Positions 10,946-20,689 of a stretch of DNA of 40,000 bases are shown here, piece after piece. The position numbers and the translations under genes are program-made. A model generated the notes under the pieces. That model did no database searches, was not told the DNA's origin, and saw nothing but the letters and a program-made list of their open reading frames with translations. Each line of letters starts with the position of its first letter. Position 1 is the first letter of the stretch. The DNA is from Chrysomallon squamiferum (lineage: Eukaryota; Mollusca; Gastropoda; Neomphalida; Peltospiridae), in the NCBI GenBank assembly GCA_012295275.1, contig CM022673.1, positions 11,793,288 through 11,833,287 on the forward strand. Reading direction: 5' to 3'.

Positions 10946-10950
10946 CTGTC
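10823..10950. repeat. (TATC)n array
   Basis: Near-pure (TATC)n with a few TGTC and TTTA interruptions. Its unit and orientation match the array at 7738. Confidence 0.98.
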
Positions 10951-11238
10951 TCTTGTCTTTCTAATATTCAGTTCATTTTATTTCGATTAATTTGATTTGA
11001 TTTTAATTTTATCTTTTTCACCATTTATATTGTTCCTAACTGAAGAAATAGTTTTTAGATGAAAGAATGAATGAATAATAATAATATTAATTATTATTTT
11101 TATTATGGTTATTATAATTGTTGTATTTTTCATTAGTAATTGTGTTTTATATGTTATTAGTATTGTTTTTATAAGTGCTGTAAGTGATGTTGTTGCTACT
11201 AATATTACTGTTGTTTTTTTTTTGTTGTATATTGTTTT
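10951..11238. other. AT-rich spacer
   Basis: AT-rich sequence between microsatellites. I see no gene. Confidence 0.6.
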
Positions 11239-11296
<58 letters not shown>

Positions 11297-11342
11297 GCAA
11301 CTATTACTACTACTACTACTACTATTATTATTATTATTATTT
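11239..11342. repeat. (CTA)n - (ATT)n array
   Basis: Pure (CTA)n of about 19 units, a short interruption, more ACT triplets, then (ATT)n. Confidence 0.98.
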
Positions 11343-11860
11343 TTATGATTTGCAAAGATTAAAAATGTACGTCATTATAAACAAATCCGAGAATAACAAT
11401 TTTTAACAACATAAACAATAAATAACACAGTTAAAAATTAACTATAATTAAAACATTACAAGAGAGCAATAAATAAAATCCTAATTTTAAAAAAAAAAAA
11501 TAATATTTTGTATTACTTTTAAAAATAAATTATTAATTTTTTAACATGTGTTACTAACATTTTGTAATTAAACTGTTCAAATAGAATATTATGTATGTAT
11601 GTATGTGATTCATGTATTCATTATTTAAATATAAGAAAGATAGAAAGTAACATAGAAATCTTAAATAAATAAAAGATATTTTGAAATAATCAACAAAATA
11701 TTATCTCGTATATTAATAAAACTACATTTGTTTTGTATTTCAATTCACAAAAAAAAAAAAATGTTTTGTGCAAATCTGTTCTTCGTCTAATATAGCTATT
11801 ATTTATCTATTTCAGTTAAAATTAAAAATGATATTAAATAATTAATTAATATAGATAATG
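11343..11860. other. AT-rich spacer
   Basis: Highly AT-rich with A runs at about 11489 and 11749. Nothing gene-like. Confidence 0.6.
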
Positions 11861-11861
11861 A

Positions 11862-11966
11862 TCAAAATAGTAGTAGTAATAGTAAAGTATTAATAATAAT
11901 AATAATGATGATGAAGATGATAATAATTTTTAATAATATAATTTTAACAATAACAACAATAATAAC

Positions 11967-12005
<39 letters not shown>

Positions 12006-12240
12006 CTTTTTAATAATAACAACAACAACAACATCAACAACAATACTAACAACAACAACAATAATAAAATAATAATAATAACAATAATAATAAGCATAAA
12101 AATAGTAATAATAACCTTTTTAATAATAACAACAGCAACAACAATATCAACAACAATACTAACAACAACAATAATAATGAAATAATAATAATAATAACAA
12201 TAATAATAATCATAATCACTATTAATAATAACTTTTAATG
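11862..12240. repeat. AAT/AAC array with a 110-bp tandem duplication
   Basis: Trinucleotide-rich sequence. A block beginning AACCTTTTTAATAATAAC occurs at 12003 and again at 12113, and the following AACAACAATACTAACAAC is shared too, so a 110-bp unit has duplicated inside the array. This points to unequal exchange rather than single-unit slippage. Confidence 0.85.
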
Positions 12241-12690
12241 ATTATCATGATAACAGAATAAATAGAAGTTTTGTACGTTTTCCATTCCAGGATATGCATA
12301 GTAACGATTATATATTCATTTATTATTTTCGTTTTTTATTATTTTATTATTTTTCTTGGTATTCTTTGTATGTCATTTGTCTTTGCTTATATATTTACAT
12401 TTCATTGCAAGTATATTTTTTCTGTTTCCTTTAAAAAGTTTTCTCTTGTGTTTTATTTATTTCTTACATTGTCTTTTTTGTTGTTTCTTTCTTCATAACA
12501 TTAAATTCGAAACAGCTTCCTTTTTTATGAAGAATATAATTTGCAGGTTGCAAGATAAACAAATCTAATTTTATAAACAGTGTATAGAAAAACTGTTTGT
12601 TTTACAAGTATCGGAAAATAGTATTTGTTCTAAAATAAAATACCTATAAATAAATAAACAGATAAATAAATTCAGAAATAAAAAATATCG
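12241..12690. other. AT-rich spacer
   Basis: T-rich sequence with hydrophobic open frames caused by composition. No acceptable start, domain or splice pattern. Confidence 0.6.
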
Positions 12691-12697
12691 ATAGAAA

Positions 12698-12791
12698 ATA
12701 ATAATAATAATAATAATAAGATGATGATAGTAATAATAAAAACGTAATAATAATATTTATAATAATAATGAAAATAAACTTCTAACAGCAA

Positions 12792-12838
<47 letters not shown>

Positions 12839-12960
12839 GTATTAGTAGTAGTAGTAGTAGTAGTGGCAATGATAATACTACTAGTAGTAATAGTAACATT
12901 AGTATCTGTATTAGCTGTAACAAGCATGAGTGATAGCATTTGTAGCAACAGCAATATAAA
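12698..12960. repeat. AAT/ATT/AGT trinucleotide array
   Basis: AAT triplets, then pure (ATT)n at about 12796-12829, then AGT triplets with point changes up to about 12950. Confidence 0.95.
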
Positions 12961-14250
12961 AGCAACATTATTATAATGATTATATTAAAAGAGACAAATA
13001 ATATATTTAACTGAAAATTTATGATGCACTATCTAGTAAATTAAAAAACAACAAAACAACAACAACAACAACAACAACAACAAAGACAATAACGAAAAAC
13101 AACCAAACCCAATATTAAACAAATTTTTGAAAATTCTTTTTCATTCGTGTCGTGAAAATATTATATGTTAGAGAGAAACTTGTAATTGGTAATTTTTAGT
13201 TTTTATTGTTTAACTTTGAGGTTAAAATAAACGTCTGCATTTATAGTAATGAAATATAAAATACTTAATTTAATATGTATCAAAAACTCACATTAATAAT
13301 ACTTATGGTGTGAACTTTTTAATTGTCAGAATACGTTTTCATAGTTTTTTTTATTTTTTTTTTATTTAGCTACGTATTTTATTTATTTATTTATATATTT
13401 GTTTAACTATTTATATTTTGTTCTGTATTATAATTTTTGAGTTAGTTTTCTTAACAAATCTTTAAAATTATTTTATCTGTCTGATATTCGTTGTTCTTTT
13501 GTTTCTTTTTTTTTTTTTGTTTTTATGTTTGTTCATTTGTTTGTTGATTTAGATGAATGTATTTCTTTGTGTATGTATTTAAAGTTATTTGTTTCTTATG
13601 TAAATTAACACGTTTACTGTTTTTTGTTTGACTGTTTGTCTGATTAAACTTGCTTTCTCTTATTTATTTCGGTGGTCTCTTTATCATTAATAAACAAAAA
13701 AATCTTCTCATGCGGTTAGTTACATAGCAATAACAAACAACATTTTTTGTACACACAAAATTATAAAAACAAAAATCGACAAACAAAAACTGTATTTTTC
13801 AAAAATATTTATTTTAATATTTCTTTTCAACATGCATTTGATATTATTGAAATAGTTTTCGTAGTTTATTTAATGAAGAAAACATAATCACAATGAAACA
13901 ATACAATAAGAAAAAAGATTAAAAGAAAAAAAAAAAAGAAAGAAAAACGAAAACCAAAAATAGGATAAAAGTAAAAATAACAAAATAACAACATGAAAAT
14001 AAATAAAATAGCAACCATGGGTGGAACAAAACCATATTTAATAATAATGATATACATGCTTTTAGCTGTTTCTGATTTGATAAACAGATTGGAAAAAGAA
14101 TAATAAAACTAAAAAAAAACAACGAAAGAATGAACAATCTACGACAAAGAATCAGTGAAAGCTTTGCAATTCCAGAAACGAATAAAACATTAATTAATTA
14201 TTTAAAATGTGCTAATTACCTTGCATTCCAACTGGAAAATATCACAGAAG
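12961..14250. other. AT-rich spacer with (AAC)n
   Basis: A pure (AAC)n block lies at about 13054-13082. The rest is AT-rich with T or A runs (13344-13366, 13506-13521, 13924-13938). No gene features recognised. A frame at 14130-14318 is discussed among rejected items. Confidence 0.6.
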
Positions 14251-14251
14251 A

Positions 14252-14940
14252 CATCATAAGTTTGAAAATCTGTGTTAAATATTGTTATAAAGGATTTGAA
14301 ACGTCAGTTTTGCAATAAGCATTGATTTGAACAATTGTTTACTGAAACTCCACTGATTTAAAATCCTGTTTTCTCTCTTAATTTTCAGTTTTTAAGGTTT
14401 ATGTTTTCTTCAGACATCATGGATTTGAAAAACAAAAGGTTCTACAATCATCATATATATTAAATATTCGCTTTCTTTTCTTATTTTACAACCATCATAG
14501 ATATTAAATGTTCCGTTTTTTATTTTACAACCATCATAGATATTAAATGTTCCGTTTTTTATTTTACAACCATCATATATATTAAATGTTCCGTTTTTTA
14601 TTTTATAACCATCATATATATTAAATGTTCCGTTTTTTATTTTACAACCATCATATATATTAAATGTTCCGTTTCTTATTTTATAACCATCATATATATT
14701 AAATGTTCCATTTCCTTTTTAGCTTCATTATTATCTGAAATGTTGTTCAAGCAGCCACCAAGGATTTCAAGCCTTTGTTTTTTTTTTTTTCTGCAGATGT
14801 CACAGATTTGGAACGTTGTGGGTTTTAAAATTAAAATAATAAATAATAAAAAAAATCTTCATCATGTGAAGCGTTTTTCATGAAACCATCACGAATTTCA
14901 AGAATTGCATTTTCCACGTCCATCTTCGATTCTAAAGGTT
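14252..14940 (+). repeat. degenerate repeat around a 39-bp minisatellite
   Basis: Words of the form CATC-A-xGATTTGAA recur at irregular 30-60 bp spacing on both sides of the 39-bp array: ATAAAGGATTTGAAACGTC, CATTGATTTGAACAATTG, CATCATGGATTTGAAAAAC, CACCAAGGATTTCAAGCC, GTCACAGATTTGGAACG and CATCACGAATTTCAAGAA. I read them as old diverged units of one minisatellite, from which the 39-bp core may have been re-amplified. Confidence 0.5.
14441..14712 (+). repeat. 39-bp minisatellite, about 6-7 units
   Basis: Units contain ACAACCATCATATATATT, AAATGTTCCG and TTTTTTATTTT. The CCATCAT landmark starts at 14492, 14531, 14570, 14609, 14648 and 14687, an exact 39-bp period. A variant unit with TCATCAT at 14448 lies 44 bp before. 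Units differ by only a few substitutions, so the array is young. Confidence 0.95.
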
Positions 14941-15250
14941 GTCTTCAGGAATTCTCGTCTTCCGTCTTGTGCAGTTATCTTCGATTTGGTAAGATGTTGT
15001 TGTTGTAGGTGTTGCTAAGTTCTCTGTCCCAAGTGGTCGCTGTCTCACGCACATCAGCCTGCTGTTATGAATGTGCATGCGACCGCGCCATCTGGGCGAC
15101 AGAGAAAGTCTCTGATTTCTCTTCCACGCGTGATACATTGGAGTCATCATGGCAGTCATCATGGCGATAATTTCAGCATCTTAACAGTAACTCTTCGTGT
15201 TCCAAAAAACTGGGTGACGTCTTTTTTAAAATATCAAAGATGTGTTGTTT
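14930..15250. other. unique GC-richer island
   Basis: Non-repetitive sequence with several CpGs. It contains GCGCCATCT at 15085-15093, whose complement AGATGGCGC matches the insect CTCF core AGRKGGCGC. A 12-bp direct repeat AGTCATCATGGC lies at about 15142-15165. Short open frames on both strands (about 62-76 codons) show no domain. It may be regulatory; I cannot show that it is transcribed. Confidence 0.4.
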
Positions 15251-15256
15251 TGTAAT

Positions 15257-15306
15257 TTAAATAGATAGATAGATGGATAGATAGATAAATAAATAAATAA
15301 ATAAAT
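15257..15306. repeat. (ATAG)n/(ATAA)n microsatellite
   Basis: Short tetranucleotide block that changes from TAGA to AAATA units. Confidence 0.95.
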
Positions 15307-15734
15307 TTAAAAAAACAAAAACATAACATCTTTAATATTAAGAAAATTTTCAATGATGGTGTTATTTTATCAAGGAAGATTTCTTTGACCATTTGTAGAT
15401 TTTGAATCTTGTTGCTTTATTTACTGTTATTATTTCTGTTTCCAGTTTTCTTTAAATTCTTTTCCTTCAACGAAACAAAAGGATCAAAACATATAATAAG
15501 ATGAGTTCTGCAGAATTATATAGTTATGTTCCATAGAAACTTGATTGTTTTGTGTGATAATATTTCTAGTCTGCTTTGAAAATTATTTTTAACTTTGAAG
15601 ATCAGCTAACTTGGATTATTTTTTTCAATCATTAATGTTTTTGATATTTATATATCATGAATAAAAAATATGGTATGATAAAATTAGAATAAAGATAAAA
15701 ATTATAGATTAGTAAAACTTTTTAAATTTATGAT
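15307..15734. other. AT-rich spacer
   Basis: AT-rich unique DNA. No gene features seen. Confidence 0.6.
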
Positions 15735-16380
15735 TGATTATGTCACAAACAAGTTACTGAGAATTTATATGTGATATTTTCAATGATCAAAAATTAATTT
15801 ATAATTTTTTTAATATAATCTGAAATTTACAATTTCAATTTAATAACTATTTTGAGGGAAAACAAAACAATTTTGTTTAAATTTAAATTGTAATTGTAAA
15901 AAAGTTTTGAAAAATTGATTAACTTAAAAATACAAGTTTCTGATTTAATTTGAACTGTAAATCATTTTCAAAATATGAAATTATCTTAAACAGAATCATT
16001 TTTAATTTAAACTATAATTGTTGAATTATTAACTAGTTATGTAATAAAAATTTACTGAAAATTAATACGTGTTATCTTCAATGACCAATAATTAATTTAT
16101 AAACAAAATAATTTTTTTACAAAAAACCCTAAAAATTAAAAATTCGGTTTAATAATTGAAAAAAATATCTCAAAATGATGCTTTGAAATTTAATTTATTT
16201 ATACCTCTAAATAGTTATTAAATATTTAGATGTATAAATAAATTAAAATTCAAGGCAATATATTCTCAAAAAATAATTTAAATTTAAACTGTAATTGTAA
16301 AAAATATTTTGAAGATTAAATGATTTAAACATTTTATTTCTGTTTTAATTTAAACTCTAATCATTGTAATTTTTAAAATA
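15735..16380 (+). repeat. diverged tandem duplication, about 298-bp offset
   Basis: Sequence near 15737-15805 (TTATGT.., TACTGA.AATT, TTTTCAATGATCA, AATTAATTTATA) aligns with 16033-16102 (TTATGT.., TACTGAAAATT, TCTTCAATGACCA, AATTAATTTATA) at an offset of 298 bp and roughly three quarters identity by eye. Further right the matching segments (TTTAAATTGTAATTGTAAAA near 15883 and TTTAAACTGTAATTGTAAAA near 16283) are about 400 bp apart. Copy 2 therefore carries about 100 bp extra, and the foldback sequence at 16179-16257 lies in that excess. Confidence 0.65.
16179..16257. repeat. 35-bp inverted repeat (foldback) with 9-nt loop
   Basis: Left arm 16179-16213 and right arm 16223-16257 are reverse complements over 35 positions, with two mismatches and one G-T pair. 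The loop is GTTATTAAA. The left arm begins TGCTTTGAAATTTAATTT and the right arm ends TAAAATTCAAGGCA. The flanks carry the similar words TATCTCAAAA (16166-16175) and TATTCTCAAAA (16261-16271). It is the size of a foldback transposon remnant or a miRNA-like hairpin; transcription is unknown. Confidence 0.7.
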
Positions 16381-16590
16381 ATAAAAATAAAAAAAAATAA
16401 TCATAAGCAAAATAATTTCTGTTTTAAAAACATAACTACTGAATTATTTTAAAGAGTACAAACAAATTTAAACAAAATAAATTTAATTTTAATTTAATTA
16501 ATAGTTGTTGAGATATTTGAAAGAAGATACAAAGATATTTGCTTTTGTTTTTAGAGAAGATTTGGGATTCATTTTAATATGTTGTTGGCT
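16381..16590. other. A-rich spacer
   Basis: AT-rich sequence with A runs, possibly more diverged copies of the neighbouring repeat. No gene features. Confidence 0.5.
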
Positions 16591-17510
16591 TTTTTTCCTT
16601 TCTAAGTTTCAGTCCTAAGATAAAGTACTGTTGTTACCTGATTTCCCATTCCAATCCTTTGAATATGCTAAATACATTCTTCTAGTATTGTTTTATCTGA
16701 ATGTGAAAAATCTCCAGTGAGGTGAAGAAATCATCTTCGGAGAAGGTTCAGCCGTTACACTGATGTGGTACAGTTATGATCTTTGATTATATAATTACGG
16801 TTCAGATTTCGCGTTTTTATTTTTAAATTCAGCCACACACATCGTCCCTGGAGTGAACTTGACATTTCGAAGCATTTCAGCGTCTCTGTCTTCAGTAGTA
16901 GCAGTTGTATGAATAATTAACACGGTGTCTGTCGTGTACGTTCAGATTTGTCCGAAAACGAAGCCCCGTAGTGCAATCTCGTATAACAGTTACGTACATC
17001 ATCTTGCACTTCCATTTTGAATCCAAAATGTCGCCAATCAGGTCTTCGTAGATTCCGGTCTAATTCTTCACAGCAACTGGTTGGGAATATATACCAAAAC
17101 AATTCTCGTTTAAAAAAAAAATAAAAAAAAAAATAAAAAATATAAATGCATCGCGAAGCAAGCTGTTAAACATTTCATTTCTTCAGTATCCATTATCACT
17201 TTTAGCAAAAGAGATGTAGCAGTATCCTTGTCGTGTAACCATGGGCGATGGCTCTCTCTCTCGATTTTCGAAAAACGAAAGAAACATCTGCATGTTACGT
17301 AATCGTTTAATGGTGACCGAGAGTTGGTTCCGTGTTGTCCTCGGTTCTTTGCCGAGGACAACACACACAGCAGCTGGTTGTCGTAGACAGTTTGTGACTC
17401 TTACCAAGAGATTATAAGACCGCTGTCTGTAATTCCAAAGCGATTATATAACCTCTTGGAAAGAGTCTCACCATCTCTTCTCTCTGCTGACAGCTAAAAA
17501 CATTACACAC
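16591..17510. other. unique GC-richer island
   Basis: About 900 bp of mostly non-repetitive sequence interrupted by an A-rich run at about 17112-17142. Several minus-strand frames of 60-85 codons cross it (16917-17102, 17110-17407). They have mixed composition but no recognisable domain, conserved start context or splice logic. It holds the perfect hairpin at 17332-17364. It may be a conserved non-coding element or a decayed gene. Confidence 0.4.
17332..17364. other. perfect 13-bp hairpin, 7-nt loop
   Basis: GTGTTGTCCTCGG at 17332-17344 and CCGAGGACAACAC at 17352-17364 are exact reverse complements around TTCTTTG. A 13-bp stem with high GC is unusual in this AT-rich window. It is not the histone 3' stem-loop. 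It could act as an RNA structure or be a palindromic protein-binding site. Confidence 0.75.
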
Positions 17511-17513
17511 ATT

Positions 17514-17521
17514 ATGCAAAT
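17514..17521 (+). promoter_or_regulatory. POU octamer ATGCAAAT
   Basis: Exact octamer motif, the classical POU-domain (Oct) site, at the edge of the unique island. A second octamer, ATTTGCAT, occurs at 33564-33571. Single 8-mers of this composition can arise by chance. Confidence 0.25.
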
Positions 17522-17656
17522 AAAGGTAAAAATAAATTTACATAATTCTATCATGTTCGATATTCTGCTCTTGAATATTTATCGCATACATATTAATTAT
17601 GTGTCCTTTTATGTCCATGCCTGTTTGTGTGTGCATACATATAATGCAGTGTAATG

Positions 17657-17800
17657 CTATGCTTTTATGCATACGTGCATGTATGTGCATGTGTGTGTCT
17701 GTATGGTTGCATGTGTATGTATGTATGTAGTTATATGTGTGTGTATGAATGTGTGTATGTATGTATGTATGTATGTGTGTGTGTGTGTGTGTTTTGTTTG
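17657..17800. repeat. (TATG)n array with TG variants
   Basis: Interrupted TATG and TGTG repeats, purest at about 17756-17791. The overlapping cysteine/valine and histidine/threonine frames are artefacts. Confidence 0.95.
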
Positions 17801-18560
17801 TTTATGTATATCTGTTCTTATGTTGGTGCAGATGAATGATGAATAGTTATTCATTTATGTTTATATTTATGTGATGCGTATTCATAAATATGTAGATTGA
17901 CTTGTACTTGGTGTTGTTTTATTAGTTAGTAATAAACAGCTAATGAATTATAAAGCATAATAAAATATTAAATTCTTAAATAATTTATGAGTAAATCTAT
18001 CGTTCTAATTACAAGTCAAATCAAGAAATATTTTAATGATTATATTTGTTATAAATTAATTACTTCTTAATTTAATTTAATTTAATTAATATAATATAAT
18101 ATATTTATTTATTCATTTACAATATTTATTTATTTATTCATTTACAATATTTATTTATTTATTTATTTATTTCGTAAAAGTATTCATTAAATAAAATTAT
18201 CACCAGTAATAAATTCTATATTGAAACACATTGACATGTAATTTGAAATGATATGTATGTATGTATGTATGTATGAATGTATGCATGTATGTATGCACTT
18301 ACGTACGTTTTTCTATTACTTAAATAGAATTTAAAATCATATTCCTTTCGATAAAATAAAACTAGAATACATTTTATCAGCTCTTCTAATAATTAATTTT
18401 ATCAATAAAATTTAATTACTTCTATTTGATTAATTAGCTATGGACAGGCAGGTTTGGTACTTGACTAAAAAGTATATGTTCATAGGAAATAATGTAAAAA
18501 CAAAACTTACCTAGTAATATAATGATTATCCACAACACTGCTAAAAATTCGAGATGAAAT
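17801..18560. other. AT-rich spacer with TTTA and ATGT arrays
   Basis: It includes a 32-bp direct repeat (TTTATTTATTCATTTACAAT type) at about 18101-18170 and (ATGT)n at about 18252-18297. The rest is AT-rich with no gene features. Confidence 0.7.
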
Positions 18561-18638
18561 ATAACAAGAACAACAGTGATGATAAAGATGATGATGTTGA
18601 TTATAAAATGAAACAGATGAACCGACTATGATGACTGC

Positions 18639-18696
<58 letters not shown>

Positions 18697-18910
18697 TCAA
18701 TATTGATGATGATGATAGTATTACTAGTAATAATAATAAAAGTAATATGTAATATCAGTAATCGTAGTAAATAAAACCAAAAACATCTGTAGTAGCAGCA
18801 GTAGTAGTAGTAGTTGTAGTAGTAGTATGAGTTACATTAATAGCAATAATCGTAGTTGCAGTAGTTCCAGTCCAAGTAATGGTAATAGTAGTAAATAGTA
18901 ATTTTGTGCT
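18561..18910. repeat. AAT/AAC/AGT trinucleotide region
   Basis: (AAT)n at about 18639-18666 passes into (AAC)n up to 18694, then ATG and AGT-rich degenerate triplets to about 18900. Confidence 0.9.
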
Positions 18911-19017
18911 ATTTGAATTGTTATTTTACCAAAACATATTTGAAGGTAACTGAGGAAAAATTAAATCTGAAAATAAATAATTAAATTAAATTAATAAAAG
19001 ACGAATCACTTAGTAAT

Positions 19018-19020
19018 TAA

Positions 19021-19055
<35 letters not shown>

Positions 19056-19114
19056 TGATGATGATGATAATGATGATGATGATGGTGATAATAATAATAA
19101 TAATAACAATGATG

Positions 19115-19166
<52 letters not shown>

Positions 19167-19196
19167 TAATAACAATAATAATAATAATAATAACCC
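19018..19196. repeat. AAT/ATG trinucleotide array
   Basis: Pure (AAT)n, an ATG block at about 19051-19086, then (AAT)n with rare AAC up to 19193. Confidence 0.98.
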
Positions 19197-19480
19197 CACA
19201 ACGTTGACAAAAAAAAAAAAATAAAAAAAAAATAAATAAAATAATCCCCAAACAAACAAAATAAAACATATATAAAACAAAAATAAAACAAAACAAATAA
19301 GAACAAAACAAAATAAAACAAAACCAAGAAATAAAACAACTCCCCCAAAAAAAAAAACAATCACAAAACAAAAACAACAAACCAAAAACCTAAAAAAAAA
19401 AAAAAAAATAAAATAAAAAATAACGACAACAATCAAAACGAAGAAACAACAACCGCAATAAAAAACAAAAGCAAAATGAA
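19197..19480. repeat. A-rich AAAAC/AAAAT low-complexity tract
   Basis: A runs with AAAACA and AATAAAAC words. Almost no G or T on the plus strand between about 19240 and 19440. Long hydrophobic minus-strand frames are compositional. Confidence 0.92.
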
Positions 19481-19848
19481 AACGTGATGAAACCACTTCC
19501 CAACCTCGGAGATAATAAAATATAGGACTGAGATATGATTGATAGCGTAATCTGATATCACATATTGAAAATATATTTTTTTTACACTGCGGATGAAAAT
19601 ATCACTGTTTATATATAACCGTGTGTTTGTGTCTGCTTGTGTTAAATCTGTCTTCAGAATGGCTTGCATGAATTTTATTTCTACGGTAATAATAGTGGTT
19701 GTGGTATTTTTAGGATTAGAACACTGAAATAGTTGTAGTAATGTTATACTGAATGCTGACCTAATTTTCATTTCTTTTTTTTTTTTCATTTAAATAGGAT
19801 TTATTAAAAAATAATATATATTTACAACAACAATAAAAATAATATATA

Positions 19849-19850
<2 letters not shown>
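19481..19850. other. semi-unique spacer
   Basis: Ordinary AT-rich sequence without gene features. A 118-codon minus-strand frame (19433-19789) has no domain and starts in a lysine run. Confidence 0.5.
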
Positions 19851-19910
<60 letters not shown>

Positions 19911-20172
19911 TGATGATAAAATAATGATAACCATAATTATGATGATGATGTTGATGTTGCTGATGATGTTGATAAGTGTAAGGAATAGTACGTAATCATA
20001 CTCTTAGCATTAGTAGTAATAGTAGTTGTAGTAGTAGTAGTGGTAGAAGTATGTCGTAGTCGTTAATAGTAACAGTTGTAGCAGCAGTAGTAATATTTAT
20101 CCTTGTTATAGTAGTAGTAACGAGAATCTTTTTAAGTGGTACCATTATTAACAGTATTTAATAATAATAATA

Positions 20173-20208
<36 letters not shown>

Positions 20209-20470
20209 AATAACAACAACAACAATAATAGTAGTAGTAGTAATAGCAATAATAGTAAAAGTAGTAGTAGCAGTAGAAGCAGCAGCAGTAGTAGTAATAT
20301 TAATAATAATGACAGTAAAATATTAATAATAATAGTAATAGTAATAATGATAACAGAAGCAACAACAACAACAAAAACAATAACAGAAGCAGCAGCAGCA
20401 GTTGTAGTAGTAGTAGTAGTAGTAGTAGTACAGCACAGGTAAAAGTAACCGTCCTACTAATTATTATTGT
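19851..20470. repeat. AAT/AGT/AGC trinucleotide region
   Basis: Pure (AAT)n at 19855-19908, ATG triplets, then a long degenerate AGT/AAC/AGC region ending in near-pure (AGT)n at about 20403-20430. It merges into AGT-containing 45-bp repeats, which may have arisen from it. Confidence 0.92.
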
Positions 20471-20620
20471 TAGTAACAGTAGTTGCAGTTAATTTAATGG
20501 TTGTAATATATTGTATTAGTAGCAAAGTTTAATAATCTAGAAGGTTTTGCTGACAATGATAAACGACATCGTATATGGTTATAAAAAAGTTTACGAGTTG
20601 TAAAATTAACTTGTTTCCAG

Positions 20621-20659
20621 ATGGATGTATGTATGTATGTATGTATGTATGTATGTATG
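20621..20659. repeat. (ATGT)n microsatellite
   Basis: Pure ATGT units, about nine copies, ending at TATGTATGATG. Confidence 0.97.
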
Positions 20660-20689
20660 ATGAAATACTGCGGAGTACAAATTACAATA

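Noticed and set aside
14130-14318. 62-codon frame with non-repetitive composition
   Set aside because: It overlaps the degenerate GATTTGAA-type repeat field, has no domain, no splice context and no neighbouring gene signal. A chance frame is the simpler reading.
16917-17407. Overlapping minus-strand frames of 61-84 codons in the 16.6-17.5 kb island
   Set aside because: The composition is ordinary, but there are no recognisable motifs, the frames overlap each other in different phases, and one runs into an A/T homopolymer. I kept only the island and its hairpin.
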